Positions 17,082-27,879 of a DNA stretch of 64,000 nt are shown one piece after another. The stretch lies in the NCBI RefSeq assembly GCF_007993865.1, contig NZ_VIUH01000001.1, positions 310,001 to 374,000 of the forward strand, written 5' to 3'. The translations under genes and the position numbers were made by a program. The DNA is from Pseudomonas sp. SJZ079. Lineage in GTDB: Bacteria > Pseudomonadota > Gammaproteobacteria > Pseudomonadales > Pseudomonadaceae. Positions within the stretch are counted from its first letter, which is position 1. Every line of letters begins with the position of its first letter. The notes beneath the pieces are model-generated. The model ran no database searches. It was given only the letters and a program-made list of their open reading frames with translations, and was not told the origin of the DNA.

Positions 17082-19925
17082 ATGGCGCAATACGAACCGG
17101 GGCAACGCTGGATCAGTGACAGCGAGGCAGAGTTGGGTTTGGGCACCGTCCTGATGCAGGAAGGCCGCATGCTCACGGTGCTCTACCCGGCCACCGGCGA
17201 AACCCGTCAATACGCCGCGCGCAATGCCCCCCTGACCCGCGTGCGCTTCTCGCCCGGCGATGAGATCACCCACTTCGAAGGCTGGAAACTGACCGTACAG
17301 GAAGTCGATGATGTCGACGGTCTGCTGGTTTACCACGGCCTCGATGGGCAGAACCAGAGTGTCACCCTGCCGGAAACCCAGCTGTCCAACTTCATTCAGT
17401 TCCGCCTGGCCAGCGACCGCCTGTTCGCCGGGCAAATCGACCCGCTGCCCTGGTTCGCCCTGCGCTATCGCACCCTCGAATTCACCAGCCGCCAGCTGCA
17501 ATCCTCGCTCTGGGGCCTCGGCGGCGTGCGCGCGCAGCCCATCGCCCACCAGCTGCACATCGCCCGTGAAGTCGCCGACCGCGTCGCCCCGCGGGTGCTG
17601 CTGGCCGACGAAGTGGGTCTGGGCAAGACCATCGAGGCCGGCCTGGTGATCCACCGTCAACTGCTCAGTGGGCGCGCCAACCGCGTGCTGATCCTGGTGC
17701 CGGAGAACCTGCAGCACCAGTGGCTGGTGGAGATGCGCCGCCGCTTCAACCTGGAAGTGGCGCTGTTCGACCAGGAACGTTTCATCGAGAGCGACGCCAG
17801 CAATCCGTTCGAGGACTGCCAGTTGGCCCTGGTGGCCCTGGAATGGCTGTGCGAGGACGAGAAGGCCCAGGACGCGCTGTTCGCCGCCGGCTGGGACCTG
17901 CTGGTGGTCGACGAAGCGCACCACCTGGTCTGGCACCCGGACCGCGCCAGCCCGGAATACACCCTGGTCGAGCAACTGGCCGGGGTCATTCCCGCCGTGT
18001 TGCTGCTCACCGCCACCCCCGAGCAACTGGGCCAGGACAGCCACTTCGCGCGCCTGCGCCTGCTCGACCCGAACCGCTTCCACGACCTCGAAGCCTTCCG
18101 CGCCGAGAGTGCCCACTACCGCCCGGTCGCCGAGGCGGTGCAGGAGCTGCTCGACCAGGGCAGCCTGTCGCCCGCCGCCCACCAAACCATTCATGATTTC
18201 CTCGGCAGCGAGGGCGAAGGCCTGCTGGCCGCAGTCAACGCGGGCGACAGCGAGGCGTCCGCGCGTCTGGTGCGCGAGCTGCTCGACCGCCATGGCACCG
18301 GCCGTTTGCTGTTTCGCAACACCCGCGCGGCGGTCCAGGGCTTCCCCGAGCGCGACCTGCACCCCTACCCGCTGGCGAGCCCGGACGAGTACATGGAGCT
18401 GCCGATTGGCGAGCACCCCGACCTGTACCCGGAAGTCAGCTATCAGGCCCAGTCCGAGATCGACGAGGATCAGCGCTGGTGGCGCTTCGACCCGCGCGTC
18501 GAGTGGCTGGTCGACACCCTGAAGATGCTGAAGAAGTTCAAGGTGCTGGTGATCTGCGCCCACGCCGAGACCGCCATGGACCTGGAAGACGCCCTGCGCG
18601 TGCGCAAAGGCATCCCCGCCACCGTGTTCCACGAAGGCATGAGCATCCTCGAGCGCGACCGCGCCGCGGCTTACTTTGCCGACGAAGAGTTTGGCGCCCA
18701 GGTGCTGGTCTGCTCGGAAATCGGCAGCGAAGGGCGCAACTTCCAGTTCGCTCACCACCTGGTGCTGTTCGACCTGCCGGCCCATCCGGACCTGCTCGAA
18801 CAGCGCATCGGTCGTCTCGACCGGATCGGCCAGAAGCACCGTATTCAGCTGCACGTGCCCTACCTGGAAAACAGCCCGCAAGAGCGCCTGTTCCAGTGGT
18901 ATCACCAGGGCCTGAACGCCTTCCTCGCCACCTGCCCGACCGGCAACGCCCTGCAGCACCAGTACGGCGGCCGTCTGTTGCCGCTGCTGGAAAGTGGCGA
19001 CGACGGTGAATGGCAGAGCCTGTTGGACGAAGCCAAGGCCGAGCGTGAACGCCTCGAAGGTGAGCTGCACGCCGGCCGCGACCGCCTGCTGGAACTCAAC
19101 TCCGGCGGTGCCGGCGAAGGCGAGGCGCTGGTCGAGGCGATTCTCGAACAGGACGATCAATTCGCCCTGCCGATCTACATGGAGCAGCTGTTCGATGCCT
19201 TCGGCATCGACAGCGAAGACCACTCGGAGAACGCCCTGATCCTGCGCCCCAGCGAGAAGATGCTGGACGCCAGCTTCCCGCTCGGCGACGACGAAGGCGT
19301 GACCATCACCTACGACCGCAATCTGGCCCTGGCGCGCGAGGACATGCAGTTCCTCACCTGGGAACACCCGATGGTGCAAGGCGGAATGGACCTGGTGCGC
19401 TCCGGCTCGATGGGCAACACCGGCGTGGCCTTGATCAAGAACAAGGCGCTGAAACCCGGCACCGTGTTGCTGGAACTGCTCTACGTCAGTGAAGTGGTGG
19501 CCCCGCGCGCCCTGCAACTAGGGCGCTACCTGCCGCCGGAGGCGCTGCGCTGCCTGCTCGATGCCAATGGCAATGACCTGGCGCACAAGGTGGGCTTCGA
19601 GACCCTCAACGACCAGCTGGAAAGCGTACCCCGCGCCAGCGCCAACAAGTTCGTCCAGGCCCAGCGCGACGCGCTCAACCCGCAGATCAGTGCCGGTGAA
19701 GAGAAAGTCGCACCGCGCCACGTCGAACGAGTTGCCGAAGCGAAACGCCGCCTGGCCGCCGAGGTCGATGAAGAGCTGACCCGCCTGACCGCCTTGCAGG
19801 CGGTCAACCCCAGCGTACGCGATAGCGAACTGGACGCCCTGCGCCAGCAGCTCGAACAAGGCCTGGCCCTGCTCGACAAAGCCGCGCTGCGTCTGGAAGC
19901 GATTCGGGTACTGGTGGCCGGCTAA
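17082..19925 (+). CDS. rapA: RNA polymerase-associated Swi2/Snf2 ATPase RapA
   Basis: RapA (HepA) recycles RNA polymerase by ATP-driven remodelling of stalled post-termination complexes. The 947-aa product (E. coli 968) has the N-terminal Tudor-like region ([19 protein letters not shown]), Walker A in [13 protein letters not shown] (about 175-187), DEAH in [10 protein letters not shown] (about 274-283), LLTATPEQ, and helicase motif [16 protein letters not shown] (about 570-583). It is a single gene ending in a strong bidirectional terminator. Confidence 0.96.
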   Translation: MAQYEPGQRWISDSEAELGLGTVLMQEGRMLTVLYPATGETRQYAARNAPLTRVRFSPGDEITHFEGWKLTVQEVDDVDGLLVYHGLDGQNQSVTLPETQLSNFIQFRLASDRLFAGQIDPLPWFALRYRTLEFTSRQLQSSLWGLGGVRAQPIAHQLHIAREVADRVAPRVLLADEVGLGKTIEAGLVIHRQLLSGRANRVLILVPENLQHQWLVEMRRRFNLEVALFDQERFIESDASNPFEDCQLALVALEWLCEDEKAQDALFAAGWDLLVVDEAHHLVWHPDRASPEYTLVEQLAGVIPAVLLLTATPEQLGQDSHFARLRLLDPNRFHDLEAFRAESAHYRPVAEAVQELLDQGSLSPAAHQTIHDFLGSEGEGLLAAVNAGDSEASARLVRELLDRHGTGRLLFRNTRAAVQGFPERDLHPYPLASPDEYMELPIGEHPDLYPEVSYQAQSEIDEDQRWWRFDPRVEWLVDTLKMLKKFKVLVICAHAETAMDLEDALRVRKGIPATVFHEGMSILERDRAAAYFADEEFGAQVLVCSEIGSEGRNFQFAHHLVLFDLPAHPDLLEQRIGRLDRIGQKHRIQLHVPYLENSPQERLFQWYHQGLNAFLATCPTGNALQHQYGGRLLPLLESGDDGEWQSLLDEAKAERERLEGELHAGRDRLLELNSGGAGEGEALVEAILEQDDQFALPIYMEQLFDAFGIDSEDHSENALILRPSEKMLDASFPLGDDEGVTITYDRNLALAREDMQFLTWEHPMVQGGMDLVRSGSMGNTGVALIKNKALKPGTVLLELLYVSEVVAPRALQLGRYLPPEALRCLLDANGNDLAHKVGFETLNDQLESVPRASANKFVQAQRDALNPQISAGEEKVAPRHVERVAEAKRRLAAEVDEELTRLTALQAVNPSVRDSELDALRQQLEQGLALLDKAALRLEAIRVLVAG

Positions 19926-19947
19926 ACTCGGCTGGCTTAGACCCGTT

Positions 19948-19983
19948 CAACCATAAGGCCCGCATTTGCGGGCCTTATGGTTG
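19948..19983. terminator. Strong bidirectional hairpin after rapA
   Basis: A perfect 16-bp stem (CAACCATAAGGCCCGC and its complement) closes a 4-base ATTT loop, 23 bases after the rapA stop and before the converging MFS gene. Flanks lack long T-runs, but the stem strength fits termination from both sides. Confidence 0.75.
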
Positions 19984-20047
19984 ATGCAAGCAAATCTGGA
20001 GCACGTCTATATCTGTGGGGGCATGTACACCTGCAACCCCTGGGCCG

Positions 20048-21385
20048 CTAGGCTGGCACCGCTTCGAGCATGCCCGTGCGCATCCGCGCGGCGTCCCGCG
20101 TGAAACAGCGCGAAGCCTGCACCAGTGCCAGCATGGTGAGAAACAGCGCCACGGGGATCAGGTACATCGCGTCATGCAAGCCCACCGCCTTGAAGGTTTC
20201 GCTCATCTGCGTGGCACCAGCAGCGAGCATCGCCGCATTGGCGAAGTAGTCGGACAACAGCCCAACCGCGATGGGACCCAGGCCGCCACCCAGCAGGTAC
20301 AGGCCGGCGAAGAACAGGGCCATGGCGGTCGCCCGCAGGCGCGGCTCGACCACATCCTGAATCGCCGTATAGACGCAGGTGTAGAAGTTGTAGGAAAACA
20401 GCCAGCCTATGCTGAACAGCGCCACGAACAGGCCGATCTGGACATGTCCGGAGAACAGCGCATAGCCGGTGCACCCCGCCGCCACCAGCATGCTCACGGC
20501 GGCAAACAGTAGACGTCCGGATTCGGACTTCTGGTGAATCCGGTCCGCCAGCCAGCCGCCAAGCGTCAGGCCGAACAGTCCGGTCACGCCGACTATGACC
20601 CCAGTGGCCACGGCCGCCTGCTCCAGCGGCAACAGGAAATAGCGCTGCAGCATCGGCACCATGAAGGAATTGCAGGCGTAAGTGGAGAAGTTGAAGGTCA
20701 AACCGGCCAGCACCAGCCACCAGAAAGTGCGAATTGCCAGGACCTTGCGTATCGGTTGCCGCACCGGCTCGACCGCCACCTGCACGACCTCAGCGCCACC
20801 ACGCTTGGGTTCTTTGATGAAGAACATGAACAACGCCAGGATCAGCCCTGGCACCGCGGCGATGAAGAAGGGTGCGCGCCAACTGTCGAAGGCCTTGACC
20901 ATGGCGCCGATAGTGAAGAAGGCCAGCAGCAGACCCAATGGCAGGCCCAGCATGAAAATGCCCATGGCCCGCGCGCGTTTGTGCGGCGGGAACAGGTCGC
21001 CGATCAGCGAGTTGGCCGCCGGCGCATAGCTGGCCTCGCCAATACCCACCCCCATGCGCACCAGCAGAAAACTCCAGAAGTTCCAGGCCAGACCGTTGAC
21101 GGCGGTCAGGCCACTCCACACCGTCAGGCCCCAGCCCATGATCTTGCGCCGCGCGCCGGTATCGGCCATACGCCCCAAGGGTACGCCGGCGATCGCATAG
21201 ACGATGGTGAACGCGGTGCCGATCAAGCCCAGCTGAAAGTCACTGAGGCTCCATTCCAGGCGGATCGGTTCGATGATGATCGCCGGAATGCTGCGATCGA
21301 AGAAGTTGAACAGGTTGGCAAGGAAAAGCAGGAACAGAATGCGCCAAGCATTCGCCACTGGCTGGGACTGCTGCATGGAATCCAT
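20048..21385 (-). CDS. MFS transporter, spinster-like
   Basis: A 445-aa membrane protein with about twelve helices. Signature segments are ANLFNFFDRSIPAIIIEPI (helix 1), GRMADTGARRKIMGWGL (the MFS loop 2-3 motif) and RMGVGIGEASYAPAANSLIGD (helix 5 region), which fit the spinster-like MFS group. Cargo unknown. The start at ATG 21385 is weakly supported; an ATG three codons in (21376) is as plausible. Confidence 0.85.
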   Translation of the reverse strand: MDSMQQSQPVANAWRILFLLFLANLFNFFDRSIPAIIIEPIRLEWSLSDFQLGLIGTAFTIVYAIAGVPLGRMADTGARRKIMGWGLTVWSGLTAVNGLAWNFWSFLLVRMGVGIGEASYAPAANSLIGDLFPPHKRARAMGIFMLGLPLGLLLAFFTIGAMVKAFDSWRAPFFIAAVPGLILALFMFFIKEPKRGGAEVVQVAVEPVRQPIRKVLAIRTFWWLVLAGLTFNFSTYACNSFMVPMLQRYFLLPLEQAAVATGVIVGVTGLFGLTLGGWLADRIHQKSESGRLLFAAVSMLVAAGCTGYALFSGHVQIGLFVALFSIGWLFSYNFYTCVYTAIQDVVEPRLRATAMALFFAGLYLLGGGLGPIAVGLLSDYFANAAMLAAGATQMSETFKAVGLHDAMYLIPVALFLTMLALVQASRCFTRDAARMRTGMLEAVPA

Positions 21386-21868
21386 CTCTATTGTTGTTAT
21401 AGATAGCCACCACTCGGGGGCGCCAGCGAGCCTGGCGAGACTTAGTGGCCGGTAGGGCTGAGTTCAATTAGCCAATTTCGGCATCTGAGGCCCCGGTACT
21501 GCGGCCATCCGAACTTGAGTTAATCCACTAACCGTACAGGCCCTAGCCTGGCATGCGCAGAAGGCAATCTAGAGGCCTGTGCTCTATCTGTCTGCGACTA
21601 TTCGCCGTCGTTATGCAACGAAATGGCGGCTCTGCCGGCAAAGCGTCGGCACAGAGGCCGCCAGGGGCCGCCAGGGGCCGCGGGCACTTGAAAGGGAACA
21701 GTCTGCGGCAGCCTCAGTCAACGCCAAGCGCTCGCATTGCACGCCTTCGCCGCCGGCGCCCACCGCGCTACCGCCGAGCTGTAACAGGCAAGCTGTTTAT
21801 TGACGTAAGCGCCAACCCTGTCCATGGTCTTACAAGGCCCTAAATCACCGCGCCTACGGCTGATCGCT
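21386..21868. other. Non-coding spacer with short GC-rich direct repeats
   Basis: Between the divergent MFS and GGDEF genes I find no convincing gene. It contains two and a half copies of a 10-base direct repeat GGCCGCCAGG (21656-21685). Short open frames here lack ribosome binding sites and Pseudomonas-like codon choice. Confidence 0.5.
21656..21685. repeat. Tandem 10-base repeat GGCCGCCAGG
   Basis: Two exact copies followed by a partial third (GGCCGCGGGC). It may be a slipped-strand tract; no function is visible. Confidence 0.6.
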
Positions 21869-23554
21869 ATGTTCGAACTGTTTGCCAGCCACACGACACG
21901 GCCCCCATCCCCTGATCGAGCACCAGGCGCACGCTGGTTAGCCATTAGCCTGCTGTTAGCCCAGACCCTGTGGCCAGCCGATGTCCTGGCGACCGAGACC
22001 ATGCGCCTGCAACTGCGCTGGCTGCATCAATTTCAGTTCGCCGGTTACTACATGGCCCTGGAAAAAGGCTATTACCGGCAAGCCGGGCTGGAGGTGGATA
22101 TCCTGCAAGGTGGGCCAGGCACGCCCAATCCGATAGACGCCATGCTCAACGGCGATGTCGACTTCGCCATCGCCAATAGCGGCCTGATCATCGCCCGCAT
22201 GCAGGGCAAGCCGGTCGTCGCCCTGGCGGCCATCATGCAAAGCTCGCCGGTGGTGTGGATCGTCCGCGCTGATTCGAACATCTACACACCACTCGACCTG
22301 GCCGGCAAACGGGTGATGCTGATGCCCGAACCGGAAAGCGCCGAGCTGCGCATCACCCTGGCCCGCGAAGGCATCGACCTGAACGAACTGCTCGTGAGCA
22401 AAACCAGTTTCAACCCGCAAGATCTGGCAGACGGCAACATCGATGCCTACGACGGCTACCTGTCCAATGAGCCCTTCTGGCTGGACCAGCACAAGGTGGC
22501 CTATCGGCTGATCAACCCCCGCGAATACGGCGTGAATTTCTACAACGACGTGCTGGCCACCCGCGAAGCCCTGCTGCAGGAGCGACCCGAACAAGTCGAG
22601 GCCTTCATTCAGGCCAGCCTCGACGGTTGGCAATATGCCCTGGAACACATCGAAGAAAGCGTACAACTGATCCATCGGCGCTACGCGCCTGACAAGAGCC
22701 TGGAGCACTTGCGCTTCGAGGCCCAGGCGCTGAAAAAACTGATCATGCCCGATCTGGTGCAACTGGGGCACATGAACCCCGGACGCTGGCAAACCATCGC
22801 CAACAGCTACGTCCAGCTGGGCATGGCCACAGGGCCGGTCGACCTGGACGAGTTTATCTACAGTCGCAAGCATGAAACCGATCACAACCTGCTCTATCAG
22901 GTAGTGATCGGCGCACTGTCGGCACTGCTTGTCGTCGGCGCCGTGGCTTGGCGCTTCGCTCACCTGACCCAGCACCTGCGCCTGGAGATCAAACGTCGGC
23001 GTCAGGTCGAGCAGGCGCTGCTCAACAGCAACCTGCAACTGGAACACTTGGCCAATACCGACCGCCTGACCGGGCAGTGGACTCGACTGAAATTCGAAGA
23101 AGTAGCGCTGCACGAAATCAAGCGTGCCGAGCGCTATGGCTTTCCGCTCGCCCTGATCTTCTTCGACATCGATCGTTTCAAACTGATCAACGATGAGCAT
23201 GGCCATGAAACCGGCGACTACGTGCTGAGGGGCGTGGCGCAACGGATCAAGACGCAGCTGCGTGAGTCCGATTGCCTATGCCGCTGGGGCGGCGAAGAAT
23301 TCATCATCCTGATGCCGCATACCGACCTCGAGCACGCCGCCGTCATGGCGGAAAAACTGCGCCTGCTGCTGGTCGCCGAGCCGCTGACCGAGCGGATTAG
23401 CGTCACCGCCAGCTTTGGCGTCACCCAGTGGCAACCCGGACAGGGCTTGCGCGAACTGGTGCACTGCGCCGACCAGCTGCTCTACCGCGCCAAGCAGCTG
23501 GGGCGCAACCGGGTCGAGTGCGTTGAGCTTGATACCGCCCAGACTCAGCCATGA
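21869..23554 (+). CDS. Diguanylate cyclase with periplasmic NMT1/THI5-like sensor domain
   Basis: A one-protein sensor that should make c-di-GMP when its periplasmic domain is engaged. From the ATG at 21869 (561 aa): a signal/anchor near 22-42, an NMT1-like ligand domain (LQLRWLHQFQFAGYYMALEK and onward, about 48-330), a membrane helix (YQVVIGALSALLVVGAVAW), a short coiled linker, then GGDEF. The active site is GGEEF (474-478) and the inhibitory site RESD (465-468) sits five residues before it, so it should be active and feedback-inhibited. Thiamine-pyrimidine precursors are typical NMT1 ligands, but the ligand here is unknown. The start is uncertain: ATG at 21824 would add 15 residues. Confidence 0.85.
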   Translation: MFELFASHTTRPPSPDRAPGARWLAISLLLAQTLWPADVLATETMRLQLRWLHQFQFAGYYMALEKGYYRQAGLEVDILQGGPGTPNPIDAMLNGDVDFAIANSGLIIARMQGKPVVALAAIMQSSPVVWIVRADSNIYTPLDLAGKRVMLMPEPESAELRITLAREGIDLNELLVSKTSFNPQDLADGNIDAYDGYLSNEPFWLDQHKVAYRLINPREYGVNFYNDVLATREALLQERPEQVEAFIQASLDGWQYALEHIEESVQLIHRRYAPDKSLEHLRFEAQALKKLIMPDLVQLGHMNPGRWQTIANSYVQLGMATGPVDLDEFIYSRKHETDHNLLYQVVIGALSALLVVGAVAWRFAHLTQHLRLEIKRRRQVEQALLNSNLQLEHLANTDRLTGQWTRLKFEEVALHEIKRAERYGFPLALIFFDIDRFKLINDEHGHETGDYVLRGVAQRIKTQLRESDCLCRWGGEEFIILMPHTDLEHAAVMAEKLRLLLVAEPLTERISVTASFGVTQWQPGQGLRELVHCADQLLYRAKQLGRNRVECVELDTAQTQP

Positions 23555-23601
23555 GCAGCCCGCCCCCTGCCGCGCCTAGCCCGATCCTTCGAGCGCTCGC
23601 G

Positions 23602-24390
23602 CTATCGGCCGCCGGCGCGCCACGCGGGCAACCACGTTAGTCCCGCGCGAGTTCCGTCTTCGCCCGGCCTATACTCGGCCCCCAACCAGCCCCGATAACC
23701 GCTATCGCGCAAGGCGGCCAAGACAGGAGCGAAGTCAATCCGCCCGGTGCCCGGGGCACCTCGACCGGGGCAGTCGGCGAACTGCACATGGCCGATGCGT
23801 CCGGCCAACAGCTCGATACCCGCGACCAGGTCCAGGTCCTGTCGCGCCATGTGATAGAGGTCGTACTGGGCCCGGCAGTTGCGGTGATCGACGGCGCGCA
23901 ATAGCGCATCCAGCTGCTCCGGGGTGTTGATCAGGAAGTCCGGCATATCCAGCGGGTTGATCGCCTCGCAGAGCACCACGATGCCCAACAGTTGGAAAGC
24001 CTCGGCGGCCTTGCGCAGGTTAGCGGCCAGCGTCGTCAGCGCCTGCTGGCGGCTGACACCCGCCAGCAAACGCCCCGGCAACACATTGACACAGGCCGGG
24101 CGCACCATCGCCGCGTAGGTCAACGCCTCGTGCAGCGCGCGGTCGAAGTCACCCTGGCGCGCCGGCACGGCGGCCAGCCCGGCACCGCCGCGCATCAGGT
24201 CACCGGCCGGCAGGTTGATCAGCACCAGGGGCATGCCGGCCGCCGCCAAGGCTTCCTTCAGGCGTAACGCCGGCAGTTCATAGGGAAACTGGATCTCCAC
24301 GCCATCGAAGCCGGCGGCAGCGGCTGCCACCACACGCTGATGCAGGGGCAGCTCGGTGAATAGCAGCGACAGGTTGGCAGCTATCTTCAT
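23602..24390 (-). CDS. hyi: Hydroxypyruvate isomerase family TIM-barrel protein
   Basis: A 262-aa sugar-isomerase-like TIM barrel of the Hyi/OtnI group. Motifs: KIAANLSLLFTELP at the N-terminus, VLCEAINPLDMP (metal Glu), QYDLYHMARQ and GHVQFADCPGRGAPGTG. Hyi interconverts hydroxypyruvate and tartronate semialdehyde in glyoxylate metabolism; OtnI acts on 2-oxo-tetronates. Its ATG overlaps the stop of the upstream reductase gene by 4 bases (ATGA). No gcl (glyoxylate carboligase) or otnC kinase is beside it, so the pathway is not settled. Confidence 0.75.
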   Translation of the reverse strand: MKIAANLSLLFTELPLHQRVVAAAAAGFDGVEIQFPYELPALRLKEALAAAGMPLVLINLPAGDLMRGGAGLAAVPARQGDFDRALHEALTYAAMVRPACVNVLPGRLLAGVSRQQALTTLAANLRKAAEAFQLLGIVVLCEAINPLDMPDFLINTPEQLDALLRAVDHRNCRAQYDLYHMARQDLDLVAGIELLAGRIGHVQFADCPGRGAPGTGRIDFAPVLAALRDSGYRGWLGAEYRPGEDGTRAGLTWLPAWRAGGR

Positions 24391-25277
24391 GCGTCTGGCT
24401 CACGGTACAGGCTCACCAGAGTGGCCGGATCGCACTCGAGATTGCCCTGACTGCCGTGCAAACGCATCAGCTGCGCGGCCAGGCCACTGAGCGGGGTCGC
24501 CGAGCCCGTCTCGCGCGACAGTTTGGCGGCGCTATCCAGATCCTTGAGCAGGGTACGCACATGCCATTTCACCGGTTCGAACTCACTGTTGGCCATTTGC
24601 GGAGCCAGTATCTGCAGCGGCTTGGAGTCGGCAAAGCCGCCCGCCAGGGCCGGGGCAATCAGGCGCGCATCCACTCCGGCTTTCTCGGCCAGGGCCACCA
24701 CTTCGGCGATCACCAGGGCGTTGCAGGCGACGATCATCTGGTTGCACACCTTGGTCACCTGCCCGGCACCGACCTCGCCCATGCGCGTCAGGCGTTGCCC
24801 CAGGTGCGCCAGAATCGGCCGCGCGCGTTCGACGTCTTCGGCCCGGCCACCGGCCATGATCGCCAGGCTGCCAGCCTCGGCGCCCGGGGTGCCGCCGGAC
24901 ACCGGCGCGTCCACCCAGTGCATGCCGCAGCGCCGCTCCAGCTCGGCGGCCATCTCGCGGGTTGCCGCCGGTTCCAGGCTGGAGAAGTCCACCAGCAACT
25001 GCCCCGGCTTGCCGCCCTCGACGATCCCGCCGGGGCCGAACACCACCTCACGCACCACCTCGGTATTGGCCAGGCAGAGCATCACTGTGTCGGCCTCGGC
25101 ACAGAGTTCGGCCGGGGTTTGCGCGCACTGCGCGCCCAAGTCCACGAGCGGCTGGCACTTGTCCGGCGAGCGGTTCCAGACCCACAGTGGATAACCGGCG
25201 GCGAGCAGCCGGCGGGTCATCGGCAGACCCATCAGACCGATACCGGCGAAGGCGATTGAAGGCAGCGAGGCGGTCAT
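24387..25277 (-). CDS. glxR: NAD(P)-dependent beta-hydroxyacid dehydrogenase (tartronate semialdehyde reductase-like)
   Basis: A 296-aa member of the 3-hydroxyisobutyrate/tartronate semialdehyde reductase family. N-terminal Rossmann motif GIGLMGLPM (about 12-20), substrate-loop VDAPVSGGTPGAEAGSL and the catalytic Lys segment GAGQVTKVCNQM are all present. It is translationally coupled to the hyi-like gene. Glyoxylate-to-glycerate conversion (glxR) is the first guess; L-threonate dehydrogenase (ltnD) is the alternative because it pairs with the same isomerase family. Confidence 0.75.
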   Translation of the reverse strand: MTASLPSIAFAGIGLMGLPMTRRLLAAGYPLWVWNRSPDKCQPLVDLGAQCAQTPAELCAEADTVMLCLANTEVVREVVFGPGGIVEGGKPGQLLVDFSSLEPAATREMAAELERRCGMHWVDAPVSGGTPGAEAGSLAIMAGGRAEDVERARPILAHLGQRLTRMGEVGAGQVTKVCNQMIVACNALVIAEVVALAEKAGVDARLIAPALAGGFADSKPLQILAPQMANSEFEPVKWHVRTLLKDLDSAAKLSRETGSATPLSGLAAQLMRLHGSQGNLECDPATLVSLYREPDA

Positions 25278-25406
25278 ACAGCAGCTCCGTAAGGTTCAGC
25301 GAAGCCTGCATCTTAATCCCAGTGCGGGTGAATGAAAGCTGCGCAGAACCCAACATATCCCTATAATTCGCCCCCGCTTTCCCCGCTATTGAACCGGAGA
25401 ACCCCC

Positions 25407-26258
25407 ATGTATAAGCGTACCCTGGCGCTCGCCGCCGGCCTTGCCCTGTCCCTTTCCAGCCTGTTCAGCCAGGCCGCAGACGTACTGAAAGTTTCCGCCA
25501 TCCCCGATGAAGCCCCCACCGAACTGCTGCGCAAGTTCGAGCCACTGGGCGCTTACCTGGAACAGCAACTGGGCATGAAAGTCGAATTCATTCCGGTCGC
25601 CGACTACGCCGCCGTAGTCGAAGCGATTGCCGCGGACCGCATCGACCTGGCCTGGCTGGGTGGGTTCACCTTCGTCCAGACCCGCCTGAAGACCGGCAAT
25701 GCCATCCCCCTGGTGCAGCGCGCCGAGGATGCCACCTTCACCAGCAAGATCATCAGCGCCGACCCGAGCGTGCACTCGCTGCAGGACCTGAAGGGCAAGA
25801 CCTTCGCCTTCGGCTCGGTGTCCTCCACCTCCGGCAGCCTGATGCCGCGCTACTTCATGCTCCAGGACGGGATCAAGCCGGAGGCCTTCTTCAGCCGTAT
25901 CGCCTACTCCGGCGCCCACGACGCCACCGCTGCCTGGGTCCAGGCCGGCAAGGCCGACGGCGGCGTACTCAACGCCTCGGTGTGGGACAAACTGGTGGCC
26001 GCCGGCAAGGTCGATACCGACAAGGTCAAGGTGATCGCCACCACCCCGCCGTTCTTCGATTACAACTGGACCGTGCGCGGCAGCCTCGACCCGGCACTGC
26101 GCGAGAAGATCCAGGCGGCGTTTCTCGCCCTCGATCCGGCCAATCCGCAACACAAGGCGATCCTCGACCTGCAGGCCGCCAGCCGCTTTATCGCCACCCA
26201 GGCGGAGAATTACCAGGGTATCGAGGAAGCCGCCCGCGCCGCCGACCTATTGAAGTGA
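25407..26258 (+). CDS. PhnD-type ABC substrate-binding protein (putative selenate/oxyanion)
   Basis: A 283-aa periplasmic receptor with a signal peptide (about 1-23, [12 protein letters not shown]). The PhnD-fold ligand region is visible in [29 protein letters not shown] and [19 protein letters not shown]. This subgroup is usually labelled putative selenate-binding by genome pipelines; experimental proof of the ligand is lacking to my knowledge. GGAGA precedes the ATG. It heads a four-gene operon with overlapping reading frames. Confidence 0.82.
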   Translation: MYKRTLALAAGLALSLSSLFSQAADVLKVSAIPDEAPTELLRKFEPLGAYLEQQLGMKVEFIPVADYAAVVEAIAADRIDLAWLGGFTFVQTRLKTGNAIPLVQRAEDATFTSKIISADPSVHSLQDLKGKTFAFGSVSSTSGSLMPRYFMLQDGIKPEAFFSRIAYSGAHDATAAWVQAGKADGGVLNASVWDKLVAAGKVDTDKVKVIATTPPFFDYNWTVRGSLDPALREKIQAAFLALDPANPQHKAILDLQAASRFIATQAENYQGIEEAARAADLLK

Positions 26259-27058
26259 GCCTGAACCTCACTGGCGTGGGGTTGACCCACGCCAACGGCC
26301 AGGTTGCTCTGCTCGAGATCGATCTACGGGTGCAGCCCGGTGAGCGGATCGCCATCATCGGTCCCTCGGGCGCCGGCAAGACCAGCCTGCTACGACTGCT
26401 CGCCACCAGCCTGCAACCGAGCGCCGGTCAACTCGAGCTGTTCGGCCAGCAGCCCTGGCAACTCGGCGCTCAGCAGCGCCAGCAGTTGCGCGGGCGCGTG
26501 GGCTTGATCCATCAGGCGCCGCCGCTACCGCCACGGCAACGGGTGGTCACCGCGGTGCTGGCCGGCAAACTCGGCCAGTGGTCACTGGCCAGGAGCCTGC
26601 TCAGCCTGCTGCATCCGGTCGATATCCAGGGCGCCAGCAGCGCACTCGGCCGCCTGGATCTGGAGGACAAACTGTTCGCGCGCTGCGACCAGCTGTCGGG
26701 AGGCCAATTGCAGCGGGTTGGCATCGCCCGCGTGCTGTACCAGGCGCCCGAGCTGATCCTCGCCGACGAGCCGGTGTCGGCCATGGACCCCCTGCTCGCC
26801 GGGCATACCCTGAGCGTGCTCAATCAGGAGGCCAGCGCCCGCAAGATGACCCTGCTGGCCAGCCTGCATGCGGTGGAACTGGCCCTGGCACACTTTCCGC
26901 GGATCATCGGCGTACGTGAAGGACGTATCGTCTTCGACCTGCCACCCGAGGCGATCAGCCCGGCCGCGCTGGAAGCCCTGTACGCCAATGAGCAACTGCA
27001 AAGTCTCGAGGCTGTGGCACCGGCGCTGCCCGTTTGCGTGCAAATCCCACGATGCTGA
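26255..27058 (+). CDS. PhnC-type ABC transporter ATPase
   Basis: A 267-aa ATPase: Walker [10 protein letters not shown] (about 38-46), signature [15 protein letters not shown], Walker [13 protein letters not shown]. The start is a GTG overlapping the TGA of the receptor gene (GTGA, 4 bases), which decides it. It is predicted to power the two permeases encoded next. Its own stop overlaps the following start by 7 bases (ATGCTGA). Confidence 0.85.
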   Translation: MSLNLTGVGLTHANGQVALLEIDLRVQPGERIAIIGPSGAGKTSLLRLLATSLQPSAGQLELFGQQPWQLGAQQRQQLRGRVGLIHQAPPLPPRQRVVTAVLAGKLGQWSLARSLLSLLHPVDIQGASSALGRLDLEDKLFARCDQLSGGQLQRVGIARVLYQAPELILADEPVSAMDPLLAGHTLSVLNQEASARKMTLLASLHAVELALAHFPRIIGVREGRIVFDLPPEAISPAALEALYANEQLQSLEAVAPALPVCVQIPRC

Positions 27059-27879
27059 ACCCCGCCTTGCGTGATCCGGCAGCCCTGCCCCGCCTGGCCC
27101 TGACGCTGCTGGCGGTGCTGCTGCTCTGGCCGGGGCTGTCGCTCAGCGAGCTGAATCTGGCGGTGCTGGTCGATAGCGATAACGCCGCGAACATGGGCCG
27201 TTTTCTCGCCGATTTCTGGCCGCTGGCACATGACCCGCAGTTCCTCCGCCTGCTCGGTCGCGCCACCCTGGAAACCCTGGCCATCGCCACTGCCGGCATG
27301 GCCCTGGCGCTGCTGATCGCGATCCCCGGTGCACTGCTGGCCAGCCGCGCCCTGTCGCTGTCGGCCGCACACCGTAGTGGTCGACCGGCCTGGTGGGCAC
27401 AGGCCCTGCGCTGGCCGGTACGCGGCGTGCTGATTGTGCTGCGCAGCGTGCCGGAAATCGTCTGGGCACTGCTGTTCGTGCGCGCCGTTGGCCTGGGCCC
27501 GACCGCAGGGGTGCTGGCCATCGCCATCACCTACAGCGGCATGCTCGGCAAGGTCTACGCCGAAATCTTCGAGTCGGTCGACCCGCGCCCCAGCCGCGCC
27601 CTGCTGATCGCCGGCAGCCCACGCCTGGCGGCCTTTGCCTATGGTGTGCTGCCCAACGCCGCGGCGGAAATGCTCTCCTATACGGTGTATCGCTGGGAAT
27701 GCGCGATCCGCGCCTCGGTGATCATGGGCTTTGTCGGCGCGGGCGGCCTGGGGCAACAGATCGACCTGTCGCTGCGCATGTTCGCCGGCGGCGAAGTGGC
27801 GAGCATGCTGCTGACCTTCCTGGTGCTGGTGCTGTTGGCCGACCAGCTCAGCCGCCTGCTGCGCACGAGACTGCTATGA
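27052..27879 (+). CDS. PhnE-type ABC permease, first copy
   Basis: A 275-aa inner-membrane permease with about six helices and the cytoplasmic EAA-type loop ([18 protein letters not shown]), ending in the PhnE-like [19 protein letters not shown]. Starts at the ATG that overlaps the ATPase stop. It is longer at the N-terminus than the second permease. The two permeases probably form a heterodimer. Confidence 0.85.
   Translation: MLNPALRDPAALPRLALTLLAVLLLWPGLSLSELNLAVLVDSDNAANMGRFLADFWPLAHDPQFLRLLGRATLETLAIATAGMALALLIAIPGALLASRALSLSAAHRSGRPAWWAQALRWPVRGVLIVLRSVPEIVWALLFVRAVGLGPTAGVLAIAITYSGMLGKVYAEIFESVDPRPSRALLIAGSPRLAAFAYGVLPNAAAEMLSYTVYRWECAIRASVIMGFVGAGGLGQQIDLSLRMFAGGEVASMLLTFLVLVLLADQLSRLLRTRLL

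Noticed and set aside
17007-19517. An 836-codon open frame antisense to rapA
   Set aside because: It is the complement of a GC-rich true gene. Its product is Gln/His/Val-rich noise without a domain, and rapA has all expected motifs on the other strand.
21553-21843. Small coding region in the MFS-GGDEF spacer
   Set aside because: Arg-rich translation, no ribosome binding site, and repeats of 10 bases that are not a multiple of three would break any frame.
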